Source: Afipia sp. (lineage in GTDB: Bacteria; Pseudomonadota; Alphaproteobacteria; Rhizobiales; Xanthobacteraceae). Taken from it: a stretch of 64,000 bases of DNA. The position numbers and the translations under genes were made by a program. The notes below the pieces were generated by a model. It ran no database searches and was not told the origin of the DNA. It saw only the letters and a list, made by a program, of their open reading frames with translations. How positions within the stretch are numbered: the stretch's first letter is position 1; every line of letters begins with the position of its first letter. The DNA lies in NCBI GenBank assembly GCA_017308575.1, contig JAFKEQ010000003.1, positions 682,001-746,000 of the forward strand, in the 5' to 3' direction. Shown piece after piece: positions 1 through 9,297 of the stretch.

Positions 1-227
1 CCCCAATGTTTCCCGTATGAATTGCCCGATGGATTCCGGCGCATAGATTTAGGCATACACGCCGGATTGTTCAGGCATGCCATATTTCGCCCATCGTGAT
101 GGCACATGCAAGCAGGCCTGAAACTGCCGCTTTCACCGTTAAATTCAGGCGGCTTCATCGATTTGCCCCCGTTGCGGCGCAATGCGGCGGCAATTATTCT
201 TTTGATTCTCGCTTTCAAGGAGACGTC

Positions 228-1094
228 ATGCGTCGTTTGCCTCGGGTGTCAGGTTCTGCAGCGCTCACTTTGTCGATGGCGCTGACGCTCGCGTGTCTGG
301 CGCCTGGCTCCGGCGCACGGGCGGCTCCGGGCGTGTCGTTTCTGGCGCATCAGGCAGTGTACGATCTCAGCCTGAAGTCGGCGCGCGGCAACGCCAGCGT
401 CAGCAACGCGCGGGGGCGCATTCTCTACAACTTCGCCGGCAGCGCCTGCGAGGGCTACACCACGGAATTCCGTCAGGTGTCGCAGTTGCAGACCGGCGAA
501 GACAAGACGACGATGAGCGATCTGCGCTCCACAAGCTGGGAAGACGCGGCAGGCAAGAGCTATCGCTTCAAGATCGAAACCCGCATGAACGAAGCGGAGC
601 CCACGGCGGTCGACGGTGTGGCGGAGCGCAGCGGAAACACCATCACGGTCAAACTGAAGAAGCCGGCGGCGAAGACTTTCACCATTCAGGATGCGGTATT
701 TCCCACCGAGCAGGTGAAGCGGATCATCGAGGCCGCGCGGGAAGGCAAGTCGCTGCTCGAACTCGTGGTCTATGACGGATCGGACAATGGTGAGAAGGTC
801 TACAACACGCTGACCGTAATCGGGCAACCGATTCCGGGCACCAAGGCATCCAAGGGGCCGGATGCCGCTTCCGACAACGCGGCGTTCAAATCCCAGACGC
901 GTTGGCCGGTCACCGTGAGCTATTACGACCGCGCGGCGAAGACCGACAGCGGTGAACAGACGCCGGTCTATGCGATGTCGTTTGAACTGTACGAGGATGG
1001 CGTCTCGCGCGCGCTGGTTCTGGACTACAACGATTTCGTCATCGCGGGCGCGATGGACAAGATCGACATTAAGGACACCAAGCCCTGCAAGTAA
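228..1094 (+). CDS. eipB: EipB-family (DUF1849) periplasmic envelope integrity protein
   Basis: Periplasmic protein of the DUF1849/EipB family, which in Brucella is a beta-spiral protein needed for cell envelope integrity. I start it at the ATG at 228, behind an AAGGAG ribosome site at 217-222, giving 288 aa; an upstream in-frame ATG at 96 would put a non-signal extension in front of a clear Sec signal peptide (residues 1-33, ending near GARAAP). Two cysteines, C74 and C287 (second last residue), match the conserved disulfide described for Brucella EipB. The gene converges on dinB with only 4 bases between the stop codons. Family assignment is from remembered sequence character; envelope role is inferred from the family. 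Confidence 0.85.
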   Translation: MRRLPRVSGSAALTLSMALTLACLAPGSGARAAPGVSFLAHQAVYDLSLKSARGNASVSNARGRILYNFAGSACEGYTTEFRQVSQLQTGEDKTTMSDLRSTSWEDAAGKSYRFKIETRMNEAEPTAVDGVAERSGNTITVKLKKPAAKTFTIQDAVFPTEQVKRIIEAAREGKSLLELVVYDGSDNGEKVYNTLTVIGQPIPGTKASKGPDAASDNAAFKSQTRWPVTVSYYDRAAKTDSGEQTPVYAMSFELYEDGVSRALVLDYNDFVIAGAMDKIDIKDTKPCK

Positions 1095-1098
1095 CGGC

Positions 1099-2385
1099 TC
1101 ACTCCGTCTTCGGCGGCCCTTCATAAGAGATGCCGCGCATGACGGCGGCATTGCCGAACTTCTTGCGCACGTCGTCCATCGCGCGTTCGGCATGGGCTGA
1201 ACGGCGGTCCAGCAGGTCCTGATCGTCGGCTTCGGCGCCGGGCTTGAGCGCGCTCACGCCGGCCCCGATCAGCCGGAATGCGGTGCCATCGATCTCGCGA
1301 TTGAGCATCTCGCGGACGGTGCCGAAAATCCGTGTCGCAAGCTGCGTCGGCACGGCGATGGATTGCGAGCGAGTGCGCTGGCGGAAATCAGCGGTCTTGA
1401 GCTTCAATGTGATGGTCGAGCCTGACAGGTCGCTGCTCTTGAGCCGCGCCGATACGCGCTCGCACAGCCGCCACAGGATTTTCTCCAGCGCGGCGAAATC
1501 CCGGACGTCCGTCTCAAGAGTGGTCTCGTTGGAAATCGTCTTGGCGCCGCGGTCCGCTACCACCTTGCGATCGTCGATGCCCTGCGCCAGCCGCCAGAGC
1601 CGCCGGCCTTCGGCGCCGAACTGCTTCATCAGGTCGGTTTCATCGGCGCGCTGCAGATCCTTGATCAGCCGGTAACCGCGCTGGGACAGTTTCTCCTGCG
1701 AGGCAGGGCCGACGCCATAAATGAAGCCGACCGGCCTGTCGGCCAGCATCGTGCGGGCCTCGTCCTGATCGAGCACGACGAAGCCGCGCGGCTTGTCGAG
1801 GTCCGAGGCGATCTTGGCAAGAAACTTGTTCGCGGACAGGCCGACGGACACGGTGATCCCGATGTCGCGTTCGACCATCGCCGCGAACCGGGCCAGCGCC
1901 TTGGCGGGGATCATGCCGTGCACCAGCGTCGTGCCGCTGAGATCGAGGAACGCTTCGTCGATGGACAGCGGCTCGACCAGCGGTGTCAGCGCCATCATGG
2001 CATGACGGACTTCGCGGCTGACTCGGACATATTTTGCCATGTCGGGCCGCACCACGACAGCGGAGGGGCAGAGATCGAGCGCCTTGAACATCGGCATGGC
2101 GGAGCGCACGCCATAGGTCCGCGCGATGTAGCAGGCCGCCGACACCACGCCGCGCTTGCCGCCCCCAATGATCACCGGTTTGTCGGCGATATCCGGATTG
2201 TCCCGCTTTTCGACGGTGGCATAGAAGGCGTCGCAATCGATGTGAGCGAGGCTGAGCGATGCGAGCGATCGATGCCGCACGAGGCGTGGCGAGCCGCACG
2301 CCGCACAGCGCTTCACCGCGGGCCTGCTATCCGCCAGGCAATCGCGGCAAAACCCGTCCAGGTGGATCGGCGAACGGTCGCTCAA
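1099..2385 (-). CDS. dinB: DNA polymerase IV (Y-family translesion polymerase)
   Basis: Y-family error-prone polymerase that copies past damaged template bases. Catalytic acidic residues are visible: D50 and D52 in AHIDCDAFYATVE, and D143-E144 in SIDEAFLDL. The thumb (HhH region, VGPASQEKLSQRGY) and little-finger domains follow, and the 428 aa length is normal for the alphaproteobacterial form. Residues 13-30 carry a CRDC...CAAC zinc-ribbon-like extension ahead of the palm, seen in alphaproteobacterial DinB but absent from E. coli DinB. The downstream-reading start lies 6 bases after the DUF3572 gene stop, so the two are probably co-transcribed. No LexA box was searched for systematically. 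Confidence 0.92.
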   Translation of the reverse strand: MSDRSPIHLDGFCRDCLADSRPAVKRCAACGSPRLVRHRSLASLSLAHIDCDAFYATVEKRDNPDIADKPVIIGGGKRGVVSAACYIARTYGVRSAMPMFKALDLCPSAVVVRPDMAKYVRVSREVRHAMMALTPLVEPLSIDEAFLDLSGTTLVHGMIPAKALARFAAMVERDIGITVSVGLSANKFLAKIASDLDKPRGFVVLDQDEARTMLADRPVGFIYGVGPASQEKLSQRGYRLIKDLQRADETDLMKQFGAEGRRLWRLAQGIDDRKVVADRGAKTISNETTLETDVRDFAALEKILWRLCERVSARLKSSDLSGSTITLKLKTADFRQRTRSQSIAVPTQLATRIFGTVREMLNREIDGTAFRLIGAGVSALKPGAEADDQDLLDRRSAHAERAMDDVRKKFGNAAVMRGISYEGPPKTE

Positions 2386-2391
2386 CGGACG

Positions 2392-2676
2392 TTACTCCCA
2401 GCGCGGGTCCAGGATTTCGCGTGCATTCATGACGGCTTCAGGCGTGAGTTGTGTGGAGTCAGCAAAGGCTTTCACAGTTGCGTCATCGCGAACGATGAAA
2501 TCGAGCACCCCGGCGAGAAATTTGGGGTCCGTGGCGGCCGTGCGCAGGGTCTGTGGACCGATACCGCTCTCGGTCAGGAACAACCCTAGCCGCTCGGGGT
2601 CCGACGCCAGGAATGAAAGCGCCTGAATCGCAACGAATTCAGCCACTTCCTGAGGGTTGGTAGGGCCTTTTGTCAT
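2392..2676 (-). CDS. DUF3572 family protein
   Basis: A 94-aa soluble alphaproteobacterial protein matching the DUF3572 family (EFVAIQALSFLASDPERLGLF near the N-terminus, ILDPRWE at the C-terminus). It is mostly predicted helical and lacks membrane segments or metal motifs. It sits immediately upstream of dinB on the same strand (6-base gap) and divergent from divK. The family has no known function that I can state; the neighbourhood with dinB is common in this group but does not by itself show a role in repair. Confidence 0.75.
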   Translation of the reverse strand: MTKGPTNPQEVAEFVAIQALSFLASDPERLGLFLTESGIGPQTLRTAATDPKFLAGVLDFIVRDDATVKAFADSTQLTPEAVMNAREILDPRWE

Positions 2677-2801
2677 TGATCGTGTTTGCCTTTCCGTAAC
2701 TTATCGTCTCTATTTTCACGCATCATGCCCGAGTCATCACGGCGTGGCGACTTCAATGGTTTCAGCACGTCCGGGCATTGTTTGGGAATTGGAGGGGCAG
2801 G

Positions 2802-3167
2802 GTGGCCAAAACCGTCCTGATCGTGGAAGACAACGAGCTCAACATGAAGCTCTTCCGCGATCTGTTGGAGGCCCATGGATATCAGACCGTCGGTACGCGC
2901 AATGGGGTTGAGGCACTCGATCTCGCGCGTACATACCGGCCCGATCTCATCCTCATGGACATTCAGCTTCCCGAAGTTTCCGGCCTCGATGTTACGCGCT
3001 GGATCAAGGCGGATGCCGAACTGCGGACGATTCCCGTCGTCGCGGTCACCGCATTCGCCATGAAAGGCGATGAAGAGCGCATCCGGGAAGGTGGATGCGA
3101 AGCGTATTTGTCCAAGCCGATCTCGGTTGGGAAGTTTATTGAGACGGTTCGACGGTTTGTCGGCTAG
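2802..3167 (+). CDS. divK: Single-domain response regulator DivK
   Basis: Stand-alone receiver domain (121 aa) that in Caulobacter and Rhizobiales signals through DivJ/PleC and DivL to set CtrA activity. Receiver residues: acidic pair E9-D10 in VEDN, phosphoacceptor D53 ([13 protein letters not shown]), and K in LSKPISV. I use the GTG at 2802 rather than the in-frame ATG at 2778 because GGAGGGG at 2791-2797 is correctly placed for it and the protein then begins [10 protein letters not shown] as in other DivK. pleD follows 18 bases downstream, the standard divK-pleD operon. Confidence 0.92.
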   Translation: MAKTVLIVEDNELNMKLFRDLLEAHGYQTVGTRNGVEALDLARTYRPDLILMDIQLPEVSGLDVTRWIKADAELRTIPVVAVTAFAMKGDEERIREGGCEAYLSKPISVGKFIETVRRFVG

Positions 3168-3185
3168 GAAAGTTTGGAGACTTCG

Positions 3186-4565
3186 ATGTCCGCGCGCGTT
3201 CTGGTCGTTGACGATGTTCTCGCCAACGTAAAATTGCTTGAGGCGCGCCTGTCGGCGGAATACTTCGACGTGGTGACGGCGAACTGCGGAACGCAGGCGC
3301 TGGAAATCTGCGAGCGGGCCGAATGCGATATCGTCCTGCTTGACGTCATGATGCCGGACATCGACGGTTTTGAAGTCTGCCGCCGCCTGAAATCGAATCC
3401 CAAGACCCATTTCATTCCAGTCATTATGGTGACGGCGCTCGACAGCCCGTCCGACCGTGTGCGCGGCCTCGACGCCGGCGCCGACGATTTCCTCACCAAG
3501 CCGGTGTCGGACGTGGTGATGATCGCCCGCGTGCGGTCGCTGACGCGGCTGAAGATGATGACCGATGAATTGCGCATGCGCGCAATCACGTCGCTGGAGA
3601 TCGGCGTCAATGCGCCCGAGCGCACCGCTGTGGCGGACGACGGGAAGGGCGGCCGCATCCTTCTTGTGGACGACCGGCCGTCATCCTATGAGCGGCTGGC
3701 TCCGGTGCTGGCCACCGAACACCATGTCGATGTTGAGCCAAATCCGGCGGAGGCCGTGTTTCATGCCGCCGAGGGCGATTACGATCTGTTGATCGTCTCG
3801 CTGGGCCTGGAGAATTTCGATGGGCTGCGGCTGTGCAGCCAGGCCCGCTCGCTGGAGCGGACCCGTAGCGTACCGATCCTCGCTATCGCAGATGCTGAGA
3901 ACAATAACAGCGCGCGGTTGCTGCGCGGGCTGGAAATCGGCGTGAACGATTATCTGCTGCGCCCGGTGGACAAGAACGAACTGCTGGCGCGTGCGCGCAC
4001 CCAGATCCGCAAGCGCCGCTATACCGATCATCTGCGCGACAATGTGCAGAACTCGATTGAAATGGCGATCACCGATCCGCTGACGGGATTGCACAACCGC
4101 CGCTATATGGAAAGCCATCTCGCGACGCTGGCCGAGCAGGCGTCGCTGCGCGCCAAGCCGCTGGCGCTGATGCTGCTGGACATCGACTACTTCAAGTCCA
4201 TCAACGACACCTATGGTCACGACGCCGGCGACGACGTGCTGCGCGAATTTGCGATGCGCATTCGCAAGTCCATTCGCGGCATCGACCTCGCGTGCCGCTA
4301 CGGCGGCGAGGAATTCGTTGTCGTGATGCCGGAGACCGATCTGCACGTGGCAGGCATGGTGGCCGAGCGTCTTCGCCGGTCCATCGCCGGCGAACCATTC
4401 GCCGTCGAGAAAGGCGCCAAGCGCATCGATGTCACGATCTCGATCGGAATCTCGACCCTTGAGACAAAGGGCGAGGCCATCGGCGATGTGCTCAAGCGGG
4501 CCGACCAGGCGCTGTATCGCGCCAAGAACGACGGCCGCAACCGGGTTGTGGCCGCCGCCGCGTAA
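3186..4565 (+). CDS. pleD: Response regulator/diguanylate cyclase PleD
   Basis: Makes cyclic di-GMP at the cell pole during the swarmer-to-stalked type transition. Order: receiver 1 (phosphoacceptor D53 in LLDVMMPDIDGF), adaptor receiver 2 (about residues 155-270, with degenerate phosphorylation site), and a GGDEF domain (about 295-455) with active-site GGEEF. The product-inhibition I-site RGID lies exactly five residues before GGEEF, so feedback inhibition is likely intact. I choose ATG 3186 (MSARVLVVDD); an ATG at 3174 adds METS. It forms an operon with divK. Confidence 0.93.
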   Translation: MSARVLVVDDVLANVKLLEARLSAEYFDVVTANCGTQALEICERAECDIVLLDVMMPDIDGFEVCRRLKSNPKTHFIPVIMVTALDSPSDRVRGLDAGADDFLTKPVSDVVMIARVRSLTRLKMMTDELRMRAITSLEIGVNAPERTAVADDGKGGRILLVDDRPSSYERLAPVLATEHHVDVEPNPAEAVFHAAEGDYDLLIVSLGLENFDGLRLCSQARSLERTRSVPILAIADAENNNSARLLRGLEIGVNDYLLRPVDKNELLARARTQIRKRRYTDHLRDNVQNSIEMAITDPLTGLHNRRYMESHLATLAEQASLRAKPLALMLLDIDYFKSINDTYGHDAGDDVLREFAMRIRKSIRGIDLACRYGGEEFVVVMPETDLHVAGMVAERLRRSIAGEPFAVEKGAKRIDVTISIGISTLETKGEAIGDVLKRADQALYRAKNDGRNRVVAAAA

Positions 4566-4566
4566 G

Positions 4567-5289
4567 CTAACTTGCCTTCTTGGAGTCTTCTTCCGACTCC
4601 ATGTAAATGCCCGACATCGGATCGACCCAGCACAGGTGATCGTGGACCTGCTTGACGCCGCTGGTGTTCTCGGCGGACACCACCATGGCTTGCCGCACGC
4701 GATCGTCGGTGATGACACCGCACAGATCGACCACCCCGTCACGCACGAAGACTTCGACGCCGATCGGGGTCCATTGATTTCGTTCGATCTCCGCGAGGAT
4801 GCGCTTGCGGATATGCTCGTCATCCGCGGTGGGATCGGGGACTTCGCGCGCAAGGCCCGCGACGGCGCGCACGAAATTCTGCCGGCTGATGATGCCCGTC
4901 AGCTTTCCGCCATTCGTGACGGGGACGCGCTTGATCCGGTATTTTTCCATCAGCGAAACCACGTCCGGCAGCGGCGTGTCTTCCGTCACGGTCCGAACGT
5001 CGGCGGTCATGATTTCGCGGACACGGCGGCCCGCAGTCTGAACGTATTCCGCCGCCTGCCGTCCGGGGCCGAGGATGAATTCGAGCCAGCGCGGCCGCTT
5101 GCGTTGCGTGCCCGTTTCAGTCCGCCGCAGCAGGTCGCGCTCGGTAACCATGCCGACCAGTTGGCCTTTCAGATCGACGACAGGAAGGCCGCTGATGCGA
5201 TTGTCCAGCATCAGCCTTGCCGCATCCACGATCGATGCGTCGGGCGCGATGGTGATGACTTTACGGGTCATGATGTGATGCGCTCTCAT
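4567..5289 (-). CDS. CBS-pair and BON domain protein
   Basis: 240-aa soluble protein with two CBS motifs (from MRAHHIMTRKVITIAPDAS and from REIMTADVRTVTEDTPLPD) followed by a BON domain (about residues 150-220, containing GVEVFVRDGVVDLCG). CBS pairs usually bind adenosyl ligands and gate partner activity; BON domains often contact membranes or lipids. The start is set at 5289, after a GAGGCG ribosome site, since the longer reading adds 41 residues with no similarity to CBS proteins. It stops one base from pleD (convergent) and is divergent from a universal stress protein gene, a pairing typical of stress loci. Confidence 0.85.
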   Translation of the reverse strand: MRAHHIMTRKVITIAPDASIVDAARLMLDNRISGLPVVDLKGQLVGMVTERDLLRRTETGTQRKRPRWLEFILGPGRQAAEYVQTAGRRVREIMTADVRTVTEDTPLPDVVSLMEKYRIKRVPVTNGGKLTGIISRQNFVRAVAGLAREVPDPTADDEHIRKRILAEIERNQWTPIGVEVFVRDGVVDLCGVITDDRVRQAMVVSAENTSGVKQVHDHLCWVDPMSGIYMESEEDSKKAS

Positions 5290-5457
5290 CGGGTCGCCTC
5301 GCTCTTGGGGTTGAATGATGCCGGTCTCACTTTCCCCTGTCTGGCGACGGGTGACGTTGATGCACGTCAATCCGCCGGGAAAGCGGTTGCCTCGTCCCTT
5401 GAGCCAGATCAAGGTCGTTCCTGTTGATTTCGCTAGGGTCAGTCGAGGGAGATCATC

Positions 5458-6336
5458 ATGGCCATCAGGGATTTCTTGCTTCCGCTTGTCAGCTATCCGA
5501 AGCCGATCACTTCAGCGGCGATTGAAGCCGTACTCACACTCGGCGAAAGTCTGTCTCACTCCGAGAAACCAACCGGAGACGGTCCAGCGACGAAGACCAG
5601 AATTTCTGCGCTGGTGTATGAAATCGAGGTCCAGCCCGGGCTGTATTTCGAGGGCGCTCAGGTCGGCGAATTCCTTGAGGGTGAGGCCCGCAAGAGCGCC
5701 ACCAATGCCCAGCAACTCGTTCGGACGTTCGAAGACGCCGCGGCCCGTCATTCCGTGCTGCACCGTTGCCGCCTCGAACGCAGGACGTCTTACGAGATGA
5801 GCCGGCAGGTACTGGAAGCGGCGCGGCTGCATCACGTGACGGTTCAGCCGCTGCGCAAGGACGCGGAAGACCAGCTCGATATGACGGAGGAACTGGTCTT
5901 CGACTCCGGCAGGCCCGTGCTGGTGTTTCCGGAAACGCCGGTTCGCAAGCTGGCGGCGGCATTCCGGAATGTCGCGATCGCGTGGGATGGCAGCCGTCCG
6001 GCCACGCGCGCGGTTGCGGATGCCATTCCGTTCCTGCGGCATGCAGCGAGTGTACGTGTCTTTACCGCGACCGACGACAAGCCGATGGCGGCGGGGCAGG
6101 GACAGCAGTTCATCGACCATCTCGCCAGTCTCGGAATCGAAGCGATCCATGAAGATGTGAAGAAGACCGATCAGCATTCCATCGGCAGCTTCATGGAATC
6201 GTATGTCGCCTCGCGCGACATCGATCTTTTGGTGATGGGCGCCTATGGTCATTCGCGGCTGCGCGAATTCGTTCTCGGCGGCGCCACGCGCTCGATCCTG
6301 ACCAATCCGCCATGCTGGGTACTGCTATCTCACTGA
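5458..6336 (+). CDS. Universal stress protein, tandem UspA domains
   Basis: 292-aa protein made of two UspA-like halves. The first (1-150) is degenerate; the second (about 155-292) keeps the ATP-binding signature GAYGHSRLREFVLGGATRS, i.e. G-x2-G-x9-G-[ST]. Proteins of this type are cytoplasmic and are induced by starvation or low oxygen. GAGGGA at about 5447 supports the ATG at 5458. A strong hairpin terminator lies 50 bases after the stop. It is divergent from the CBS-BON gene, with a 168-base shared control region. Confidence 0.88.
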   Translation: MAIRDFLLPLVSYPKPITSAAIEAVLTLGESLSHSEKPTGDGPATKTRISALVYEIEVQPGLYFEGAQVGEFLEGEARKSATNAQQLVRTFEDAAARHSVLHRCRLERRTSYEMSRQVLEAARLHHVTVQPLRKDAEDQLDMTEELVFDSGRPVLVFPETPVRKLAAAFRNVAIAWDGSRPATRAVADAIPFLRHAASVRVFTATDDKPMAAGQGQQFIDHLASLGIEAIHEDVKKTDQHSIGSFMESYVASRDIDLLVMGAYGHSRLREFVLGGATRSILTNPPCWVLLSH

Positions 6337-6385
6337 GAGGATGTCGGGCGGTGGCCAGAACAGGTCCGGTCATGACCCAAACGCA

Positions 6386-6415
6386 AAAACGCCGCCCGGA
6401 ATTGGGCGGCGTTTT
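6386..6415. terminator. Bidirectional intrinsic terminator
   Basis: A perfect 12-bp stem, AAAACGCCGCCC (6386-6397) with GGGCGGCGTTTT (6404-6415), around a 6-base loop. It has a T run on both strands and lies between the converging Usp and class II aldolase genes, so it can serve both. Confidence 0.92.
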
Positions 6416-6444
6416 GAGTCCGTGTCAGTGTAGAGGCTGACGGA

Positions 6445-7224
6445 TCAATTCTTATAACTGGGGTCGATCCTGTCAAGCTTGCGCAGCAACGGCGGCCAGA
6501 CCAGCATGGTGGAGCGCTTGTCTGAGCGATCCGCGTTGCTGACGAGTTGCTCGTTCTTCTCGATCACCAGCTTCTCCACCGGATAGGCGGTGGGTCCCAG
6601 CATGCGGGTGCGGACCTGCATCGTGCAGGCGCGCTCCAGATGATACATGCGCTCGAACGCCGAGGCGACCGAACGGCCGACGGTCAGCGTGCCGTGATTG
6701 CGCAGCAGCAGGTGGTTCTTGGTGCCGAGGTCGCGCTGGATGCGCGGGCGTTCGTCATGGTCGAGCGCGATACCTTCATAGTCGTGATAGGCGAGGTCGC
6801 CGGTGACGAGTTGCGCCGTCTGGTTCAGCGGCAGCAGGCCTTCCATGCAGCTTGCCACCGCCGTGCCGTCTGCGGTGTGGAGGTGCAGTACGCAGCCGGC
6901 ATCCTCACGCACCTCGTGAATGGCGGAATGAATGGTGAAGCCCGCCGGATTGATGCTGTATTCGCTCTCGGTGAGCTGGTTGCCGTCGAGGTCGACCTTG
7001 ACCAGGCTCGACGCGGTGATTTCGTCGAACATCAGTCCGTAGGGATTGATCAGGAAGTGATGCTCGCCGCCGGGCACGCGCGCGGAGATGTGCGTATCGA
7101 CGAGATCGTCCCAGCCGTAAAGCGCCACCAGGCGATAGCAGGCGGCGAGATTGACGCGCTGCTCCCATTCTCAGGGAACCATGGTGGACTGAACTTCCTT
7201 GAGGCGTGCTTCGGCCGGCGACAT
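6445..7224 (-). pseudogene. Class II aldolase/adducin family protein, interrupted by in-frame TGA
   Basis: Read as one unit from ATG 7224, this is a 258-residue class II aldolase/adducin protein of the family's usual length. The zinc and catalytic histidine regions are present (LHLHTADGTAV and LLRNHGTLTVG). Codon 18 is TGA (7171-7173): MSPAEARLKEVQSTMVP, stop, then EWEQRVNLAACYRLV continues in the same frame, and the rest of the gene is open. The only internal start is a GTG at 7128, which would drop the first conserved helix and still leave 227 aa. It may be a recent nonsense mutation, a sequencing error, or a gene using the internal start. I saw no sign of a selenocysteine insertion element, and one would not be expected here. 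Confidence 0.75.
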
Positions 7225-7334
7225 GCGTTTGCTCCCAGAATTTTGTTGTCTGGAGCGAGCCTAGTCCCGCGCCGGACATGCCGCAACCTGCGGTCCTCGC
7301 AAGGGCGCCATGTGGCCGGCAAGGCCGCGGCAGG

Positions 7335-8984
7335 TCAGGGGGCCGGAATAGCGAGCAGGCTGGCGATGCTCTTGCCACGGATATCGTAGACGCGCGCGAA
7401 CACCACATCGTCGCGCTTGATCTCCACCACCACCGGGGCGTTGAGGCCCTTGCAATAGAATTCGCCGAGCGTCATGGCGAAATCGGCGGCATGGCTGTCC
7501 CATCCGATGGCGAAGCCCGGGCCGAGCGCCACCTGCGCCGGACGCTGCGGGCCGCATACGGCGACACGCCATTTGCGATTGGGCGGCGCGTGCTCCTGCT
7601 TTTCTTCCAGATCCTGCCGCAAGCCTTCGGACGCCTGCTTCAGGGCCAGGCCCCAATAGTCGAGCATGTAGCGGTCGTCGGCCCCGCGGACCGTTCCGGC
7701 GATGTGGTTGAAATGCGTGTACTGATAGGGATGCAGCCGGATCATTTCATTGAACGGCAACATCAGGCCGAACAGGAACAGCGCGGCGAACACGGCCTGC
7801 GCGGCGCGGCTGTGCTGTTTCAGCCATCCGATGATCGCGGCGAAAGCAACGCCCGCGATGATCGCCATTGGCGGTACGACGAAGATGAAATGCCGGATGC
7901 CGTTATACAGCGCCGGCCGCTTCACCATGGCGATGGCGAGCGGAAGCATCGCGGCCAGCGTCAGCATCAGCAGGACGGTCTTGCGCCTGGTGTCGACATT
8001 CGCGCGCAGCAGCGCAACGGCGGTGCCTGCGATGCCCGCGCCGAGCAGGACCAGCATCACTTCGGGCAGTTGCAGCGCGAACAGCGTAGGAAGATACGAC
8101 CACGGCATGTCCGGCACCGAGACGATCGCGCCGTCGAACAGCTCTTTCCACGGCTTCTCGAAGAAATGCGAGAAGTAGGTCAGGGCGCGAAACGGATTGG
8201 CGACGTCGATGATCGCCCACGGCCAGATCAGGCCCATCACGAGATAGCCGAGCAGCAGGCCGGGCAGCAGCACGTAGGCGACATGCGCGAAACGGTGCGC
8301 CGCTTCGCGCACGCCGTGCTGGCGAATGTCGGCGATCCAGATCGGCAGGAAGCCGATTGCGGCATAGAGCAGTGCGAGGCCGCCGAGAATACGCGAGCCG
8401 ACCGACAGGCCTGCGCCAAGGCCGACGATCAAAATCGTATGCGGGGAAGGAGAGGGATATTCCTGCGCCAGCCGGACAAGGCCGAGCATCAGGATGACCA
8501 TCGCGACGGCGAAGGGCGCATCCTTCGGGTTCATGAACATGTGCCCGTAAAAGGTCGGGCACAGCGCCAGCAGGGCGAGGGCCGCAAGCCCGGCGACCGG
8601 TCCGCCGACGCGGCGCGCCAGCCGCCATGTCACGCCGAGGCCGATCAGGCCGACGATCGCGCCCAGCAGCCGCCGTGTCTCGAACAGTTCGAGCGGGACG
8701 ATCTTGTGCAACAGCGCCGCGGCCATGTCGAAGCCGCCGCCGTACATGTAGAGGTTGGCGAATGAGAGGGCGCTGGTGTCGGTGAATCCGCTGCCGTACA
8801 TCTTGAGCAGCAGGTCGGCATATTCGGCGTGGGTGTAGTCGTCCCAGCCCAGGCCGTAATCGCGGAAGGTGAACCCAGCGACGACCGTGACAACCGCCAG
8901 CAGGGCGAGCGCAAGGTCGTCGCACGTCTGCTCGAGCGAACGCCCGGCCGGCGTTTCGAGGGCCGATGTTGTGATGGATGACAT
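7335..8984 (-). CDS. Membrane glycosyltransferase, PMT/ArnT-like (GT39/GT83 type)
   Basis: 549-aa integral membrane protein with about 10-12 hydrophobic helices, an early acidic loop (FRDYGLGWDDYTHAEYADLL, residues about 37-56) matching the Asp-containing first periplasmic loop of dolichyl-phosphate-mannose/ArnT-type transferases, and a C-terminal soluble region of about 100 residues. Such enzymes move a sugar from a polyprenyl-phosphate donor to a protein or lipid on the outer face of the membrane; the acceptor is unknown here. The start at 8984 is chosen to begin at MSSITTSALE. An upstream in-frame start at 9110 adds 42 residues, and neither has a convincing ribosome site. Confidence 0.72.
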   Translation of the reverse strand: MSSITTSALETPAGRSLEQTCDDLALALLAVVTVVAGFTFRDYGLGWDDYTHAEYADLLLKMYGSGFTDTSALSFANLYMYGGGFDMAAALLHKIVPLELFETRRLLGAIVGLIGLGVTWRLARRVGGPVAGLAALALLALCPTFYGHMFMNPKDAPFAVAMVILMLGLVRLAQEYPSPSPHTILIVGLGAGLSVGSRILGGLALLYAAIGFLPIWIADIRQHGVREAAHRFAHVAYVLLPGLLLGYLVMGLIWPWAIIDVANPFRALTYFSHFFEKPWKELFDGAIVSVPDMPWSYLPTLFALQLPEVMLVLLGAGIAGTAVALLRANVDTRRKTVLLMLTLAAMLPLAIAMVKRPALYNGIRHFIFVVPPMAIIAGVAFAAIIGWLKQHSRAAQAVFAALFLFGLMLPFNEMIRLHPYQYTHFNHIAGTVRGADDRYMLDYWGLALKQASEGLRQDLEEKQEHAPPNRKWRVAVCGPQRPAQVALGPGFAIGWDSHAADFAMTLGEFYCKGLNAPVVVEIKRDDVVFARVYDIRGKSIASLLAIPAP

Positions 8985-9297
8985 CTTGGTCAGTGAATCC
9001 AGCGTCCCGGGCCCGCGCTCATTTTGCAGGCTTTCCCAAGGAACCTTGTATCCCGGTTTGGTATCCAAGTAATTGCCAATTGTGGCGCAATTTCCCCGAT
9101 TGCATTGCAATATAAGGGCATCCCGCGGAACGATCCGCCTTCGCCCGGGTCAATCAGCAGCCCGTTCGTCCGGTTCAGCTTCATGCCGGGGAGCCGTGAA
9201 GATGTCCGCTCTCGAATGGTTACAATTGGTAATGGGGCCGTTATGAACGTAACATGAAGTCTCGCGCGAATCTGCGGACGCGCATTTGGAGCCTGCG

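Noticed and set aside
249-1193. 314-residue minus-strand frame opposite eipB
   Set aside because: Arg-rich, low-complexity reading typical of a shadow of a GC-rich gene; eipB has signal peptide, ribosome site and conserved cysteines.
7206-8765. 519-residue plus-strand frame opposite the membrane glycosyltransferase
   Set aside because: Composition (Gln/Asp/His/Arg-rich) is that of an antisense shadow; the opposite strand encodes a clear multi-TM protein.
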